A program made the position numbers and the translations under genes. A stretch of 53,609 bases of DNA from Candidatus Omnitrophota bacterium (GTDB lineage: Bacteria; Omnitrophota; Gorgyraeia; Gygaellales; Profunditerraquicolaceae), in NCBI GenBank assembly GCA_026387405.1, contig JAPLLV010000030.1, positions 1 through 53,609 of the forward strand. The letters run 5' to 3'. The notes beneath the pieces are model-generated. The model did not search any database and had not been told where the DNA came from. It saw nothing but the letters and a program-made list of their open reading frames with translations. Positions 39,313-47,844 of the stretch are shown piece by piece (positions within the stretch are counted from its first letter, which is position 1; every line of letters begins with the position of its first letter).

Positions 39313-40241
39313 TACGCGTACTCCTGAAATAGCCAGGTAGAGAGATAGCGCTCTCCGGTATCCGGCAATATTACAACTATGGTTTTCCCTTCAGAGCCCT
39401 TGCGTTTGGCAACCTCAAGGGCCGCCCACATAGCCGCTCCGCTGGAGATACCGACCAGGATCCCTTCTTTGCGCGCTAATTCCTTGGCAATGTTTCCGGC
39501 GTCTTCATTTTTAACCGTGATGATCTCATCGAGTAATTTCGTATTTAAAACACCAGGCACGAACCCTGCCCCTATACCCTGGATCTTGTGCGGTCCGGGT
39601 TTGCCTCCGGAAAGGACCGGAGAATCCGCCGGCTCAACGCCTATCAGCTTGACCTGAGGCTTCTTTTTCTTCAATACTTCTCCTACTCCGGTGATCGTCC
39701 CTCCTGTGCCTATACCGGAAATAAAAATATCAACGCTCCCCCCGGTGTCGCCCCATATCTCTTCGGCAGTAGTCTTACGATGTATCTCGGGGTTTGCCGG
39801 ATTATTGAACTGCTGGGGCATAAAACTATTCGGTGTATTTTTAACCAGCTCTTCCGCCTTCTCAATCGCTCCGCGCATACCTTTTGCGCCTTCGGTTAAA
39901 ACAAGTTCCGCGCCAAAGATTTTCAAGAGCTGCCTGCGTTCAAGGCTCATGGTATCCGGCATAGTCAGGATAAGACGATAGCCCTTGGCTGCCGCCACAA
40001 ACGCCAGGGCAATCCCGGTATTCCCGCTAGTCGGTTCAATGATCACCGAATCTTTTTTCAGGAGCCCTTTTTTCTCTGCGTCCTCAACCATAGCTAATCC
40101 GATCCTGTCTTTGACACTGGACAGAGGATTGAAAGACTCAAGCTTAGCTAAGATATTTGCCTCAAGCCCTGCGCTAAGTTTATTAATACGCACCAACGGC
40201 GTGCGGCCGACAGTCTTAGTAATATCGCTATAGATGTTCAT
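39312..40241 (-). CDS. cysK: cysteine synthase (O-acetylserine sulfhydrylase)
   Basis: The 309-residue PLP enzyme has the PLP lysine in [14 protein letters not shown], the substrate loop TSGNTGIAL, and [15 protein letters not shown]. It makes cysteine from O-acetylserine and sulfide. It is linked to metX downstream; the IS lies between it and metY upstream. A cysteine-dependent control element lies at 43914-44055. Confidence 0.95.
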   Translation of the reverse strand: MNIYSDITKTVGRTPLVRINKLSAGLEANILAKLESFNPLSSVKDRIGLAMVEDAEKKGLLKKDSVIIEPTSGNTGIALAFVAAAKGYRLILTMPDTMSLERRQLLKIFGAELVLTEGAKGMRGAIEKAEELVKNTPNSFMPQQFNNPANPEIHRKTTAEEIWGDTGGSVDIFISGIGTGGTITGVGEVLKKKKPQVKLIGVEPADSPVLSGGKPGPHKIQGIGAGFVPGVLNTKLLDEIITVKNEDAGNIAKELARKEGILVGISSGAAMWAALEVAKRKGSEGKTIVVILPDTGERYLSTWLFQEYA

Positions 40242-40260
40242 TGCTTAAACCTCCTCTATA

Positions 40261-40319
40261 GTCATTGCGAGCCCGTCCTGAGATTGCTTCGGCTGACTTC
40301 GTCAGCCTCGCAATGGGCA
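40261..40319. repeat. ATTGCGAG-type repeat, shortened
   Basis: It begins GTCATTGCGAGCC and ends CCTCGCAATGGGC, with GATTGCTTC inside, but lacks the left GAAGCAATC word, so it is a shorter derivative of the copy at 1498-1592. It lies between cysK and the IS left end. Confidence 0.7.
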
Positions 40320-40331
40320 TAATATCCAAAA

Positions 40332-41330
40332 AGTGTTGGTGCCCGATTTTATAAGTACTTGTATTTCTTAACGATAATGCTATTTTATTACTTGTTTATT
40401 AAACCCGTTCAATAAAGGAATCTTTATGATAAAAAAAGCACTGTCCCAAATGTGGGATGTAATAAGTGTTGTAAATCGTTCATCTGGCAAAGAGCGGATA
40501 ATAAAAGGTACCGCGAACAACATTGGTTTAAGTTATGGGTCATCGAAAGCTATACCGTTCGGCAACTTGTTAATCTATCAAACTATAGCAAAACGAAACT
40601 AAGGCGTATTATTCATTATTGGCTCAGCCAGTTGCCCAAAGAACCCATTGATCTTTCAAAACATAAATACCTTATTTACGATGGTACGTATTTCCATAAA
40701 AATGGCTGTTTAATTTGCCTGATGGATTCGGTGCGCCCGAAAATTATTGCAAATATTTATACTGCTAAAGAAGGCTTTAAGAATGTACGCCCATGGCTTG
40801 AAGAACTTAAGCAGCAAGGCCTTGCCCCTAATTTTATCTCGATGGACGGCGAAAGATCCGTTATTCGTGCCATAAAGGCAACATGGCGAAAGGTTAAGAT
40901 CCAACGCTGCCTTTTCCATATACAGCGCGAAGGAATGCGCTGGTTAAGATCGCATCCAAAGACCTTAGCAGGTAAAGAACTAAGGCAGCTGCTTAGTACT
41001 TTGAACAATGTTAAAAGTATCAAAGAGCGGAACGAATTCACAAGAAGCTTTCGGCAATGGATCAGACGCTATTACAATTTTGTGCAATCATTGCCAACAA
41101 GTACCGTTGCTTTTAAGGATTTAAAGCGTACAATCGCATTAATTCACAATGCGCTTCCAGATATGTTTTATTATCTTAAGAATCCTTTAGCGCCGGCAAC
41201 AACGAATTCGCTAGAAAGTTTTTATTCACGGCTTAAAGCCGATTACCAACGTCACCGTGGGCTAAGCGAAACTCACAAAATTCACTACTTAAAATGGTAT
41301 TGTTACTACAAAAATACCAACACTCTGTGA
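40332..41330 (+). mobile_element. IS element with AGTGTTGGT inverted ends
   Basis: AGTGTTGGT (40332-40340) and ACCAACACT (41316-41324) are inverted and bracket the transposase gene, so the element is about 1 kb. The stop codon lies just outside the right inverted core, so the true ends may be a few bases further out. No clear target duplication is seen. It splits the cysK-metY interval. Confidence 0.75.
40452..41330 (+). CDS. IS256/MULE-type transposase, N-terminally frame-disrupted
   Basis: The 292-residue frame starts at GTG. It has DDE-type acidic residues in YLIYDGTYF, FISMDGERSV and NSLESFYSRLK, and a Trp-rich helical N-terminal domain. Just upstream, in another frame, HCPKCGM encodes the first half of a zinc finger whose second half (CNKCCKSF) opens this frame. 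A seven-A run at 40431-40437 offers slippage: a -1 shift from the ATG at 40426 joins this frame. The gene may be inactive or frameshift-expressed. It is the only plus-strand gene in the window. Confidence 0.8.
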   Translation: MGCNKCCKSFIWQRADNKRYREQHWFKLWVIESYTVRQLVNLSNYSKTKLRRIIHYWLSQLPKEPIDLSKHKYLIYDGTYFHKNGCLICLMDSVRPKIIANIYTAKEGFKNVRPWLEELKQQGLAPNFISMDGERSVIRAIKATWRKVKIQRCLFHIQREGMRWLRSHPKTLAGKELRQLLSTLNNVKSIKERNEFTRSFRQWIRRYYNFVQSLPTSTVAFKDLKRTIALIHNALPDMFYYLKNPLAPATTNSLESFYSRLKADYQRHRGLSETHKIHYLKWYCYYKNTNTL

Positions 41331-41347
41331 GTATTAAGCCCTTAAGC

Positions 41348-41371
41348 CCGCAATGACGGGCGAAGCAATCA
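41348..41371. repeat. partial ATTGCGAG-type repeat overlapping the metY stop
   Basis: CCGCAATGACGGGCGAAGCAATCA carries the CGCAATGAC and GAAGCAATC words of the family. The metY stop codon lies in its last three bases. Confidence 0.6.
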
Positions 41372-42661
41372 CGCTTTCCCTAAAGCCTGTTCTATATCGC
41401 CAATAATATCGTCAATATGTTCGATGCCGATTGACAAACGGATAAAATCCGGCGTCACCCCGGTAGACAACTGTTCCTGGGGAGATAATTGCTGGTGTGT
41501 GGTGGTTGCCGGGTGTATAGCCAGACTTTTGGCATCTCCGATATTGGCCAGATGCGATATTAACTGAAGCGAATCAATGAATTTCTTTCCCCCCTCTAAA
41601 CCGCTCTTAATGCCAAATCCTATAATTGCGCCCGCGCCTTTAGGGAGGTATTTTTTAACCCGCGGCTTTTCCGGGCTCGAGTCCAGTCCCGGATAATTCA
41701 CCCAGGCAACCTTGGGATGTTCTTCAAGATATTTCGCTACTGCCAGCGCGTTCTCGGAATGTCTGGGCATCCTCAGATGCAGCGTCTCTAAACCCTGCAG
41801 GAACAAGAAGGCGTTAAAAGGAGACATTGCCGGGCCAAGGTCGCGGAGCAGGGAAACCCTCGCCTTGATAATATACGCGATGTTCCCCAATGGTTTTAAT
41901 GCCTCCACAAAGTTTATTCCGTGATAACTGGGATCGGCTCCGGCGATCAAGGGAAACTTACCGTTAGTCCAGTCAAATTTCCCTGAATCGACGATTAACC
42001 CGCCGAGCGAAGTACCGTGCCCTCCGATGAATTTCGTGGCCGAATAGACCACGATATCCACGCCATAATCAATTGGCCTTAATAGATACGGCGAAACGGT
42101 ATTATCCAGGACAAACGGGATGCCGTTTTTGTGCGTCAGTTTTGATATCCCTTCCAGGTCCGCGACATCCAATTTAGGGTTACCGATAGATTCCGCGTAA
42201 ACAGCCTTGGTCTTAGGGATAATCGCCTTTTGCATCGCGTCAAGGTCATTGGATTTGACAAATTTTACCTTTAGGCCTAAACGCGGGAACGTATAGTGAA
42301 AGAGGTTATAGGTCCCGCCGTAGAGGTTATCCGCGGAGACGATCTCATCGCCTGCCTGAGCGATATTCAATAGCGCCAAGGTAATCGCAGACTGACCGCT
42401 TGCAACAGCCAGCCCTCCCACGCCGCCGTCAAGAAGAGCGATCCTTCTCTCTAGCACGTCATTGGTAGGATTCATCAGGCGGGTATAGATATTGCCGAAT
42501 TCCTTGAGCCCAAAAAGATTTGCCGCGTGCTCAGTGCTTTTGAACTGATAAGAGGTAGTCTGATATATCGGCACGGCCCTTGAGCCGGTTGTGGGATCCG
42601 CTTCCTGCCCTCCGTGTAAAGCCAGTGTCTCGACTTTTAGTTTTGCGTCTATCTTGCTCAT
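41369..42661 (-). CDS. metY: O-acetylhomoserine sulfhydrylase
   Basis: The 430-residue Cys/Met PLP enzyme has [32 protein letters not shown] and the PLP lysine in [14 protein letters not shown]. Length over 420 and the VDSGKFDW region fit MetY rather than MetB/MetC. It makes homocysteine from acylhomoserine and sulfide, using MetX's product. Confidence 0.94.
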   Translation of the reverse strand: MSKIDAKLKVETLALHGGQEADPTTGSRAVPIYQTTSYQFKSTEHAANLFGLKEFGNIYTRLMNPTNDVLERRIALLDGGVGGLAVASGQSAITLALLNIAQAGDEIVSADNLYGGTYNLFHYTFPRLGLKVKFVKSNDLDAMQKAIIPKTKAVYAESIGNPKLDVADLEGISKLTHKNGIPFVLDNTVSPYLLRPIDYGVDIVVYSATKFIGGHGTSLGGLIVDSGKFDWTNGKFPLIAGADPSYHGINFVEALKPLGNIAYIIKARVSLLRDLGPAMSPFNAFLFLQGLETLHLRMPRHSENALAVAKYLEEHPKVAWVNYPGLDSSPEKPRVKKYLPKGAGAIIGFGIKSGLEGGKKFIDSLQLISHLANIGDAKSLAIHPATTTHQQLSPQEQLSTGVTPDFIRLSIGIEHIDDIIGDIEQALGKA

Positions 42662-42754
42662 ATATTTCCTCCATATAGTACTAAACCGATAAGCTTAATC
42701 AGTATTTTACTGCAAACCCAAAGACTCTGCAAACTAAATTCTTCAGATCATCTC

Positions 42755-43588
42755 TTAGAATGCGTATTGAGCGCTTAATACTACACCGTTGCCTAACCCG
42801 ACCTTGCCGGCCGACTTATGGTCTCCGGCATCGACATATGCCAGGACAAGGGTAAGATTTTTGTTCGGCGTCCATGCTATATGCGCATCCCAATAATCAG
42901 CGTCTTTCCAATCTTTATAATGCGCTCCCTGTTTATATTCAAAACCGGCAATTAAATCCTTAGGCAGGATCACATCAATGTTGCCGAAGCCGGTCTCCCT
43001 CCTGTCCTTATCATATCCAAACACTCCTGTAGTCTTGCCTTTAGTGGAGAGTACGCCCCCGGAAAGCAGCACCGGCCTGGGCAGGCGGGTAATAAGCTTT
43101 GTCGCCACCACATAATAATCTTCACCGCCTGCATCAATTCCCGATCCCACATTAGAAGTATGTTTAAAGATGGTCCCTGCTGATAACGCGGGTATGAATT
43201 TAGTACTAAAGGAATTCTCCGGCAATAACAATAGCTTTGCCCCAACGTTACTCTTACGCTTGGTGGCGGCATTATCCTGGGCAATTGTTTCATACCCATA
43301 AGAAACTTCCAGTCTTTTAAAGAACGTATCGGCAACGCCTATGGCGGTCCAGTCGACTTTAACATGGTCGAGATTAACATACCAGGCGCCGAATCTCGGT
43401 TTACCTGCAATCTCGGCGTTACCTGCTTTAAAATGACTATCTTCGCCATCTGAATCTGCCAGGTACGCCAGAGGATTAAACGCTACCCCTCCTACGCCTT
43501 CCAAATTCGTAAGCGGAGCCCCGGCAAAGACGTTCCTCGTAACTAAAACCGCAACAACAAGTATAGCCAGAAAAGTAAGCTTTCTCAT
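42755..43588 (-). CDS. predicted outer-membrane beta-barrel protein
   Basis: The 277-residue protein has a signal peptide (about 22 residues, ending VFA). Alternating hydrophobic strands such as RFGAWYVNLDHVKVDW and NLTLVLAYVD follow, with a terminal Phe in SAQYAF, the usual BAM recognition end. I recognise no named porin family. Position between yezD and metY suggests a role in sulfur-compound or ion uptake, but that is only context. Confidence 0.6.
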   Translation of the reverse strand: MRKLTFLAILVVAVLVTRNVFAGAPLTNLEGVGGVAFNPLAYLADSDGEDSHFKAGNAEIAGKPRFGAWYVNLDHVKVDWTAIGVADTFFKRLEVSYGYETIAQDNAATKRKSNVGAKLLLLPENSFSTKFIPALSAGTIFKHTSNVGSGIDAGGEDYYVVATKLITRLPRPVLLSGGVLSTKGKTTGVFGYDKDRRETGFGNIDVILPKDLIAGFEYKQGAHYKDWKDADYWDAHIAWTPNKNLTLVLAYVDAGDHKSAGKVGLGNGVVLSAQYAF

Positions 43589-43670
43589 TTAAAGAACCTC
43601 CCTTGAAAACTTTATGTGCGCTTTTCCAGCTGACTGGTTGAATTTGCACGGTTATTTTTTTAGATCGCCC

Positions 43671-43694
43671 TCTCTTCGGTTAACCGGTAAGAGA
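43671..43694. other. hairpin downstream of yezD
   Basis: TCTCTT/AAGAGA encloses the palindrome CGGTTAACCG. It lies in the yezD-porin gap. No T-run follows on the minus strand, so it may be a processing or stability hairpin and not a terminator. Confidence 0.45.
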
Positions 43695-43702
43695 AACCTT
43701 CT

Positions 43703-43894
43703 TTAAATACCACCTCCTTCCTCAAGCTTCCACACATCATCAAAACGCCTTCTCTGTGTCATCTCTATCTGGATTATCTTATTATTATGCACCTTAATAT
43801 TTACTTCCCCATATTCTAAAGACCCTACGGCGTCGCTGATCTCTTTTATAATTGTGTCGTTCAGTAATTTTTTAGAACTTTGAATGATGCTCAT
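43703..43894 (-). CDS. yezD: YezD family (DUF2292) small protein
   Basis: The 63-residue protein has EISDAVGSLEYGEVNIKVHNNKIIQIEMTQRRRF, the DUF2292/YezD signature region. Family members are found with sulfur assimilation genes in many bacteria; their molecular role is unknown. AAGGAG stands six bases before the ATG. It is the first gene after the poly-Cys leader terminator. Confidence 0.88.
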   Translation of the reverse strand: MSIIQSSKKLLNDTIIKEISDAVGSLEYGEVNIKVHNNKIIQIEMTQRRRFDDVWKLEEGGGI

Positions 43895-43913
43895 CTGTTT
43901 CTCCTTGTCATAG

Positions 43914-43954
43914 GAAAAAAATACCCACTAACCTTTTTTATATCCGGTAGTGGG
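43914..43954 (-). terminator. attenuator terminator before yezD
   Basis: Minus strand: CCCACTA-CC pairs with GG-T-TAGTGGG and is followed by TATTTTTTT. It lies 45 bases after the leader stop and 20 bases before the yezD start, so readthrough would be needed to express yezD and genes beyond. Confidence 0.85.
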
Positions 43955-43963
43955 CTGCGCCGC

Positions 43964-43997
43964 CCTATGTATTATATTTTCCTCGTGGCTACATAGG
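43964..43997 (-). promoter_or_regulatory. possible antiterminator hairpin
   Basis: CCTATGTA and TACATAGG pair (8 bp) just after the leader stop. The Gly-codon sequence GTGGG further upstream can also pair with CCCAC of the terminator's left arm, stacking on this hairpin and excluding the terminator. Which fold forms under which condition is not resolved. Confidence 0.5.
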
Positions 43998-43998
43998 T

Positions 43999-44055
43999 TC
44001 AACCTCCCCCACCGCAGCAACAACACATTGCCATCATATTGGAATAAATAATCAT
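43999..44055 (-). CDS. poly-cysteine leader peptide
   Basis: The ORF reads MIIYSNMMAMCCCCGGGG then TGA. AAAAGG, starting just after the rrf2 stop, is nine bases before the first ATG; internal ATGs could also serve. Four consecutive Cys codons (TGT TGT TGC TGC) near the end, followed by hairpins and a terminator, are the design of an amino-acid attenuator. Poly-Cys leader ORFs acting as cysteine-responsive attenuators are known in mycobacteria. Here it sits between an Rrf2 gene and yezD-metY-cysK. Confidence 0.75.
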   Translation of the reverse strand: MIIYSNMMAMCCCCGGGG

Positions 44056-44068
44056 TTTTGTATGCCTT

Positions 44069-44509
44069 TTATATCGAATAAAGAAGCGCTTCTTGCCTGG
44101 CATTAGTTTCAGCCGCCAAAGTCTCAAAGGTTACCTTATCCACGACATTCGAGGTAGCCTCAGCAACATTCTGCCAGATCTTTCTAAACGCGCATTTATA
44201 CACATCAGCGCATTCTGAATAACCATGTTTTACACAAGCTATGGGTTCTATCGGCCCATCGATAAACCTGATCACCTCTCCTACGGTCATCTGGGACGGC
44301 GCCCTGGATAACATATAACCTCCGATATTGCCGCGCCTGCTCTCTACAAAACCACCCCTCTTTAACTCAAGTAATACCTGCTCCAGGAATTTGAGCGGCG
44401 CGTCTATTTGCCTGGCTAATTCATGTATGGTGATTACGTTGCTGCCATAATGCGCAGCCAAATACAATAGCGCTTTTAAAGCATAATCTCCTTTATAAGT
44501 TATTTTCAT
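44069..44509 (-). CDS. Rrf2 family regulator (Fe-S type), second copy
   Basis: From the ATG of MKITYKGDYALKALLYL the protein has 146 residues. The winged helix includes TIHELARQIDAPLKFLEQVLLEL and the wing GNIGGYMLS. Cys92, Cys100 and Cys106 match the Fe-S ligands of IscR/NsrR rather than CymR, which lacks them. A TTG start 22 codons earlier would overlap the promoter and is rejected. It is cotranscribed with the poly-Cys leader and probably senses Fe-S or redox state for the sulfur amino-acid genes. Confidence 0.9.
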   Translation of the reverse strand: MKITYKGDYALKALLYLAAHYGSNVITIHELARQIDAPLKFLEQVLLELKRGGFVESRRGNIGGYMLSRAPSQMTVGEVIRFIDGPIEPIACVKHGYSECADVYKCAFRKIWQNVAEATSNVVDKVTFETLAAETNARQEALLYSI

Positions 44510-44523
44510 GGTTAGCTCATAAT

Positions 44524-44575
44524 CTACTAATTCTATCAACATAGTAGAGTATACATGAAAAAAAATATTTGTCAA
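44524..44575 (-). promoter_or_regulatory. promoter and operator of the second Rrf2 gene
   Basis: Minus strand: consensus TTGACA (44570-44575), 16-base spacer, TATACT (44548-44553). An inverted repeat CTACTA-12-TAGTAG (44524-44547) lies just downstream of the -10, well placed for autorepression. Confidence 0.75.
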
Positions 44576-44583
44576 GTATTTTT

Positions 44584-45936
44584 TTATTTTGCCAGGGAAA
44601 TGCCTGCGGCATCCAGGATATCCTTACCTTCCTTCCAGGGGTTTATGTAACGGGCGATGCTTAGCTGCCCGTTCTTCTCTTTTAAATCAATGACCTCCTT
44701 TTTATCCACCGGGTAAAATACCTCAACCTTGGGCAAGAGGATGGCATCCTCGTTCTCCTCTTTTACCAGGGCCACCCTTTCGTCGCTTAAATAGACAAGG
44801 GAACCGATCGGCCAGACTCCCATGATCTGAAAAAACTTTTCCAGAAGCTCAGGTTCAAAAGAAGTACCCTTTTCCTTCAACATGATATTATAGATCGTGT
44901 CCGGGGCGTAATCCGCCTTATAGCTCCTCTTTTGGAAAAGGGCATCATAGACATCGCAGATGGTCACGATCAATGAGGCAACGTGGGGTTTCTTAAGATT
45001 CTGGACCTTGGGATAGCCTGAAAGGTCATACTTAAGATGGTGCTCAAAGGCAACCACCACCGGTAGAATGCCAAGGCTGTCCACATAATCCAGAAGCAGT
45101 TCAGCGCCCAGGAGGGCGTGGCTCCTGATCTTATCAAATTCCTCATCCGTCAATTTCTCTGTCTTTCTGATAATCTTGCGGGATATGTAAAGCTTGCCGA
45201 TATCGTGGAAGAGGGCAGCAGTCCCCAGGTCCATCACGTCGTCTTTAGAAAAACCTGCCTTGGAGGCAAGATGCATCGATAGAATTGCCACATTCAGGAG
45301 ATGGACAGAAGTTCCTAGATCATATCTCCTCATGGTGGATACCTTGAGTAATTCCGGAGACTGGTTTATCAACCCCTCCATCATGCCCTGCATCACCAGC
45401 TTCAAACCCAGAGGGTCGATCGACCCTCCGTCCAGGACATTTGTGAGGGATTGGGAAACACTGTGAAGAGAATCGACAAATACCGCGCCCACTCCTTTTT
45501 CTTCCTGCGACGGTGGGACTTGAGCCTTTAATTTACCGACGACTATGTTCCTGACACCCGCCAGCATCAAATATTCCTGTACCTCTTTTTTAATCTCCAG
45601 TTTTCCGGCGCCGAGAAATCCGATAAAGGCATCCAGCTCCCTTTTCTCTATGCCGCGCAAGAAAGTCACCTTCTCTATCTTCTTCTCTTTTAGGTACGAT
45701 ATCGGCGAAAGGTTCAATCTGGCCGCGTCAGAAATAACTTGATCCTCAAAAGCCAATTCTCCTTCTATAACTCCGAGGGTAAAGGTTTGCCTCCCGGCAA
45801 GGACCGCCTGCAGGCTTTTATAGGGGGGGGACAGCGAATCCTTGAAAAGCCTGTGCCCCAGGCCGTAGAGTTTGGCCGTCTGCAGGCTGATAAGTAAATC
45901 CCTTAAGAATATCTCGATCTCTCCTAGGCTTGCCAT
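44584..45936 (-). CDS. HD-GYP domain phosphodiesterase-like protein
   Basis: The 450-residue protein has the metal motif ALFHDIGKLYIS, then HALLGAELL, FEHHLKYDLSGYPK (the GYP element) and VTICDVYDAL. HD-GYP enzymes hydrolyse cyclic di-GMP. The N-terminal 180 residues have no recognised motif. It overlaps by 13 bases a large helical protein gene, probably its partner. Confidence 0.88.
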   Translation of the reverse strand: MASLGEIEIFLRDLLISLQTAKLYGLGHRLFKDSLSPPYKSLQAVLAGRQTFTLGVIEGELAFEDQVISDAARLNLSPISYLKEKKIEKVTFLRGIEKRELDAFIGFLGAGKLEIKKEVQEYLMLAGVRNIVVGKLKAQVPPSQEEKGVGAVFVDSLHSVSQSLTNVLDGGSIDPLGLKLVMQGMMEGLINQSPELLKVSTMRRYDLGTSVHLLNVAILSMHLASKAGFSKDDVMDLGTAALFHDIGKLYISRKIIRKTEKLTDEEFDKIRSHALLGAELLLDYVDSLGILPVVVAFEHHLKYDLSGYPKVQNLKKPHVASLIVTICDVYDALFQKRSYKADYAPDTIYNIMLKEKGTSFEPELLEKFFQIMGVWPIGSLVYLSDERVALVKEENEDAILLPKVEVFYPVDKKEVIDLKEKNGQLSIARYINPWKEGKDILDAAGISLAK

Positions 45937-47840
45937 TTATGCAGCAACTCCCTGGCCTTTCTCCTGATATTCCTATTCCAGAAAAAATGCCTTTTGTTTA
46001 AAACCTCCAGGCGCGGGCCTGCCTGCCTTAAACCTGCCTCTTCTATAAAATCCACATTATCCATAAGTATACTGTTTTTCAGGCCCCAGGGGCTGCGGAT
46101 ACCCAGCAATATATCCAGCACCCTCTCCTGCGCGAGAGCATTCTTGGAGAGGGCTTTCGCTGCCTCCTTCCTGAGGCCGGCATCTTCGCTGGTCAGGATA
46201 GAAAAAAGGAATTCTTCATCCACTTTAGACAGGCAGCCCATAGCCCTTAATACTTCAACCTTGACTATCTGGTCTGTGATAGGATAGATATATTTAAGAA
46301 TACCTACGACCAAGAATGAATCTATTTTCTTTAAGGAGTCAATGATCTTTACAAGAAAATCGGCATTAAAACGCTCGTTCGCCAAATTATCGCAAAACGC
46401 GGAGATACTGCCGGGGAAAAACCTCAGGAAAAGCCTCAGTCCATAGGGGCTTGTGTTATACTCTTTGAATATCTTATCGAGATAGAACTGCGCTTCCAGA
46501 TTAACGCCTTCCAGGTTATCTATAAAATAACCCAGGGCGGGATCTTCCCGACCTTCCCAGGCCAGGCTCTCGATCAAGATCGAGATATTCTTTTCAATAT
46601 CCGAAAGAATCTCCGCCAGGTCCGGTTCGGCCTTCTTTCTTTTATGTATGGTATCGAAAATATTCCTTATATACTCCCAGTCTTTGTCGCCGGCAATGGC
46701 GGGCCATTCCTGGGATATCCTCCTTGAGACAGCCTTTAGTTTTTCCTTGTCCTTCTCCTGGCTTAATAAACCCAGAAGTATAAAACGGTAATTTAAGTCC
46801 AGAAGCGCGCGGTCAAAGACCTTACCTTTTCCGAAAGTAACATTTTTTAATAAGGCGGACAACGTATTGCGATACACATCCGAAATTGAATGGCTATCCG
46901 CGCCGGATAATAAATTCTGGATATTCCTGGCCACCCTGGGATTCTCCTTTAAGGTGTCTGCCTCACCCAGCGCAAGCAGCGAATCGGGAATGCCCATATT
47001 CCTTTTTTCTCCGGCAATACGCAAGAAGAACCGAAAACTCAAGACGTCAAAATCTTCAGAAGTCGAAATTTCGTCTAAGAGAATACGCGCCATGTCCTCT
47101 TCATTGAGATTCTTGAGCATATCGGCCGCGTAATCGGTATCCACCCCCTGCATAGCGGCCTTATATTTTGTTATAAACCTATAGACTTCCGCGGCGCATT
47201 TATCGAATTTATCTTTCTGGTTAAGTTTAAGGTGAGCAAGGAAATTACTGATATTGCGTTTTAGGGCTTCGTTGTGTAATAAATCCTCATTCTTGAACTT
47301 CCCCATTACCACGCCGAAGTTATCGGAAAATTCGCTTATCTTCCGGGGGTCTTTCTCCTTATCCGGGTCGCCGAACGCCGACAGGACCTCTTCGCACTCC
47401 CGGGCGGTAGCCTCTAAAAGATAAGAATAGTCTATCTCTTGCACCAGGATATGCGGCGCTTTCTCCGGAGGCAATAATTTCTTTATGCCTCCGGACTTGA
47501 CTATATCCTTGACCGATAGTGACGCGACGTTGAGAAAACTGATCAACTCCTCGAGGTTGAGCCCTTTTTTGAATACAATGCTTTTTATCTTGCGCTGGTG
47601 CAGGGTCCGGGCCAGCTCCACGATTAACGCCGGCTTTTCCCAGGATGTTCCATCAAGCGAAAGCGATCCCACCGATATGTCGATCTCAATGGACTCGAGG
47701 AACGTAAACAAGGTATCGATTTTTTGCTTGAAACTCTCCACGGATTTTATCAAATACGGATGGCCCCTGAAATAAGCGGCGTTATTCAGGGACATCTGTA
47801 ATCCCATCAAAAAAGCGGATGAAGCCTCAACTTTATTCAT
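45924..47840 (-). CDS. large helical (HEAT-like) protein of unknown function
   Basis: The 638-residue protein has no signal peptide or membrane helix and is rich in Leu/Lys/Glu helices. Its C-terminal third (about 490-630) has HEAT-like repeats such as VEVLRAMGCLSKVDEEFLFSIL and AGLRKEAAKALSKNAL. The N-terminus (GLQMSLNNAAYFRGHPYLI) resembles the start of the downstream HD-GYP protein (LISLQTAKLYGLGHRLF), so both may share a sensory helix. Likely partner or scaffold; function unknown. Confidence 0.6.
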   Translation of the reverse strand: MNKVEASSAFLMGLQMSLNNAAYFRGHPYLIKSVESFKQKIDTLFTFLESIEIDISVGSLSLDGTSWEKPALIVELARTLHQRKIKSIVFKKGLNLEELISFLNVASLSVKDIVKSGGIKKLLPPEKAPHILVQEIDYSYLLEATARECEEVLSAFGDPDKEKDPRKISEFSDNFGVVMGKFKNEDLLHNEALKRNISNFLAHLKLNQKDKFDKCAAEVYRFITKYKAAMQGVDTDYAADMLKNLNEEDMARILLDEISTSEDFDVLSFRFFLRIAGEKRNMGIPDSLLALGEADTLKENPRVARNIQNLLSGADSHSISDVYRNTLSALLKNVTFGKGKVFDRALLDLNYRFILLGLLSQEKDKEKLKAVSRRISQEWPAIAGDKDWEYIRNIFDTIHKRKKAEPDLAEILSDIEKNISILIESLAWEGREDPALGYFIDNLEGVNLEAQFYLDKIFKEYNTSPYGLRLFLRFFPGSISAFCDNLANERFNADFLVKIIDSLKKIDSFLVVGILKYIYPITDQIVKVEVLRAMGCLSKVDEEFLFSILTSEDAGLRKEAAKALSKNALAQERVLDILLGIRSPWGLKNSILMDNVDFIEEAGLRQAGPRLEVLNKRHFFWNRNIRRKARELLHKWQA

Positions 47841-47844
47841 AATA

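Noticed and set aside
40426..40600. Short plus-strand ORF beginning MIKKALSQMWDV as the IS gene start
   Set aside because: It ends after about 58 codons and runs out of frame with the transposase. It matters only as a possible frameshift entry.
42662..42754. SAM riboswitch before metY
   Set aside because: The gap is short and lacks the S-box or other SAM aptamer landmarks. Only an imperfect palindrome, ACTGATTAAGCTTATCGGT, is visible.
44069..44509. CymR assignment for the second Rrf2 regulator
   Set aside because: CymR lacks the three Fe-S cysteines, which are present here (92, 100, 106). An IscR/NsrR-like type fits better despite the cysteine gene context.
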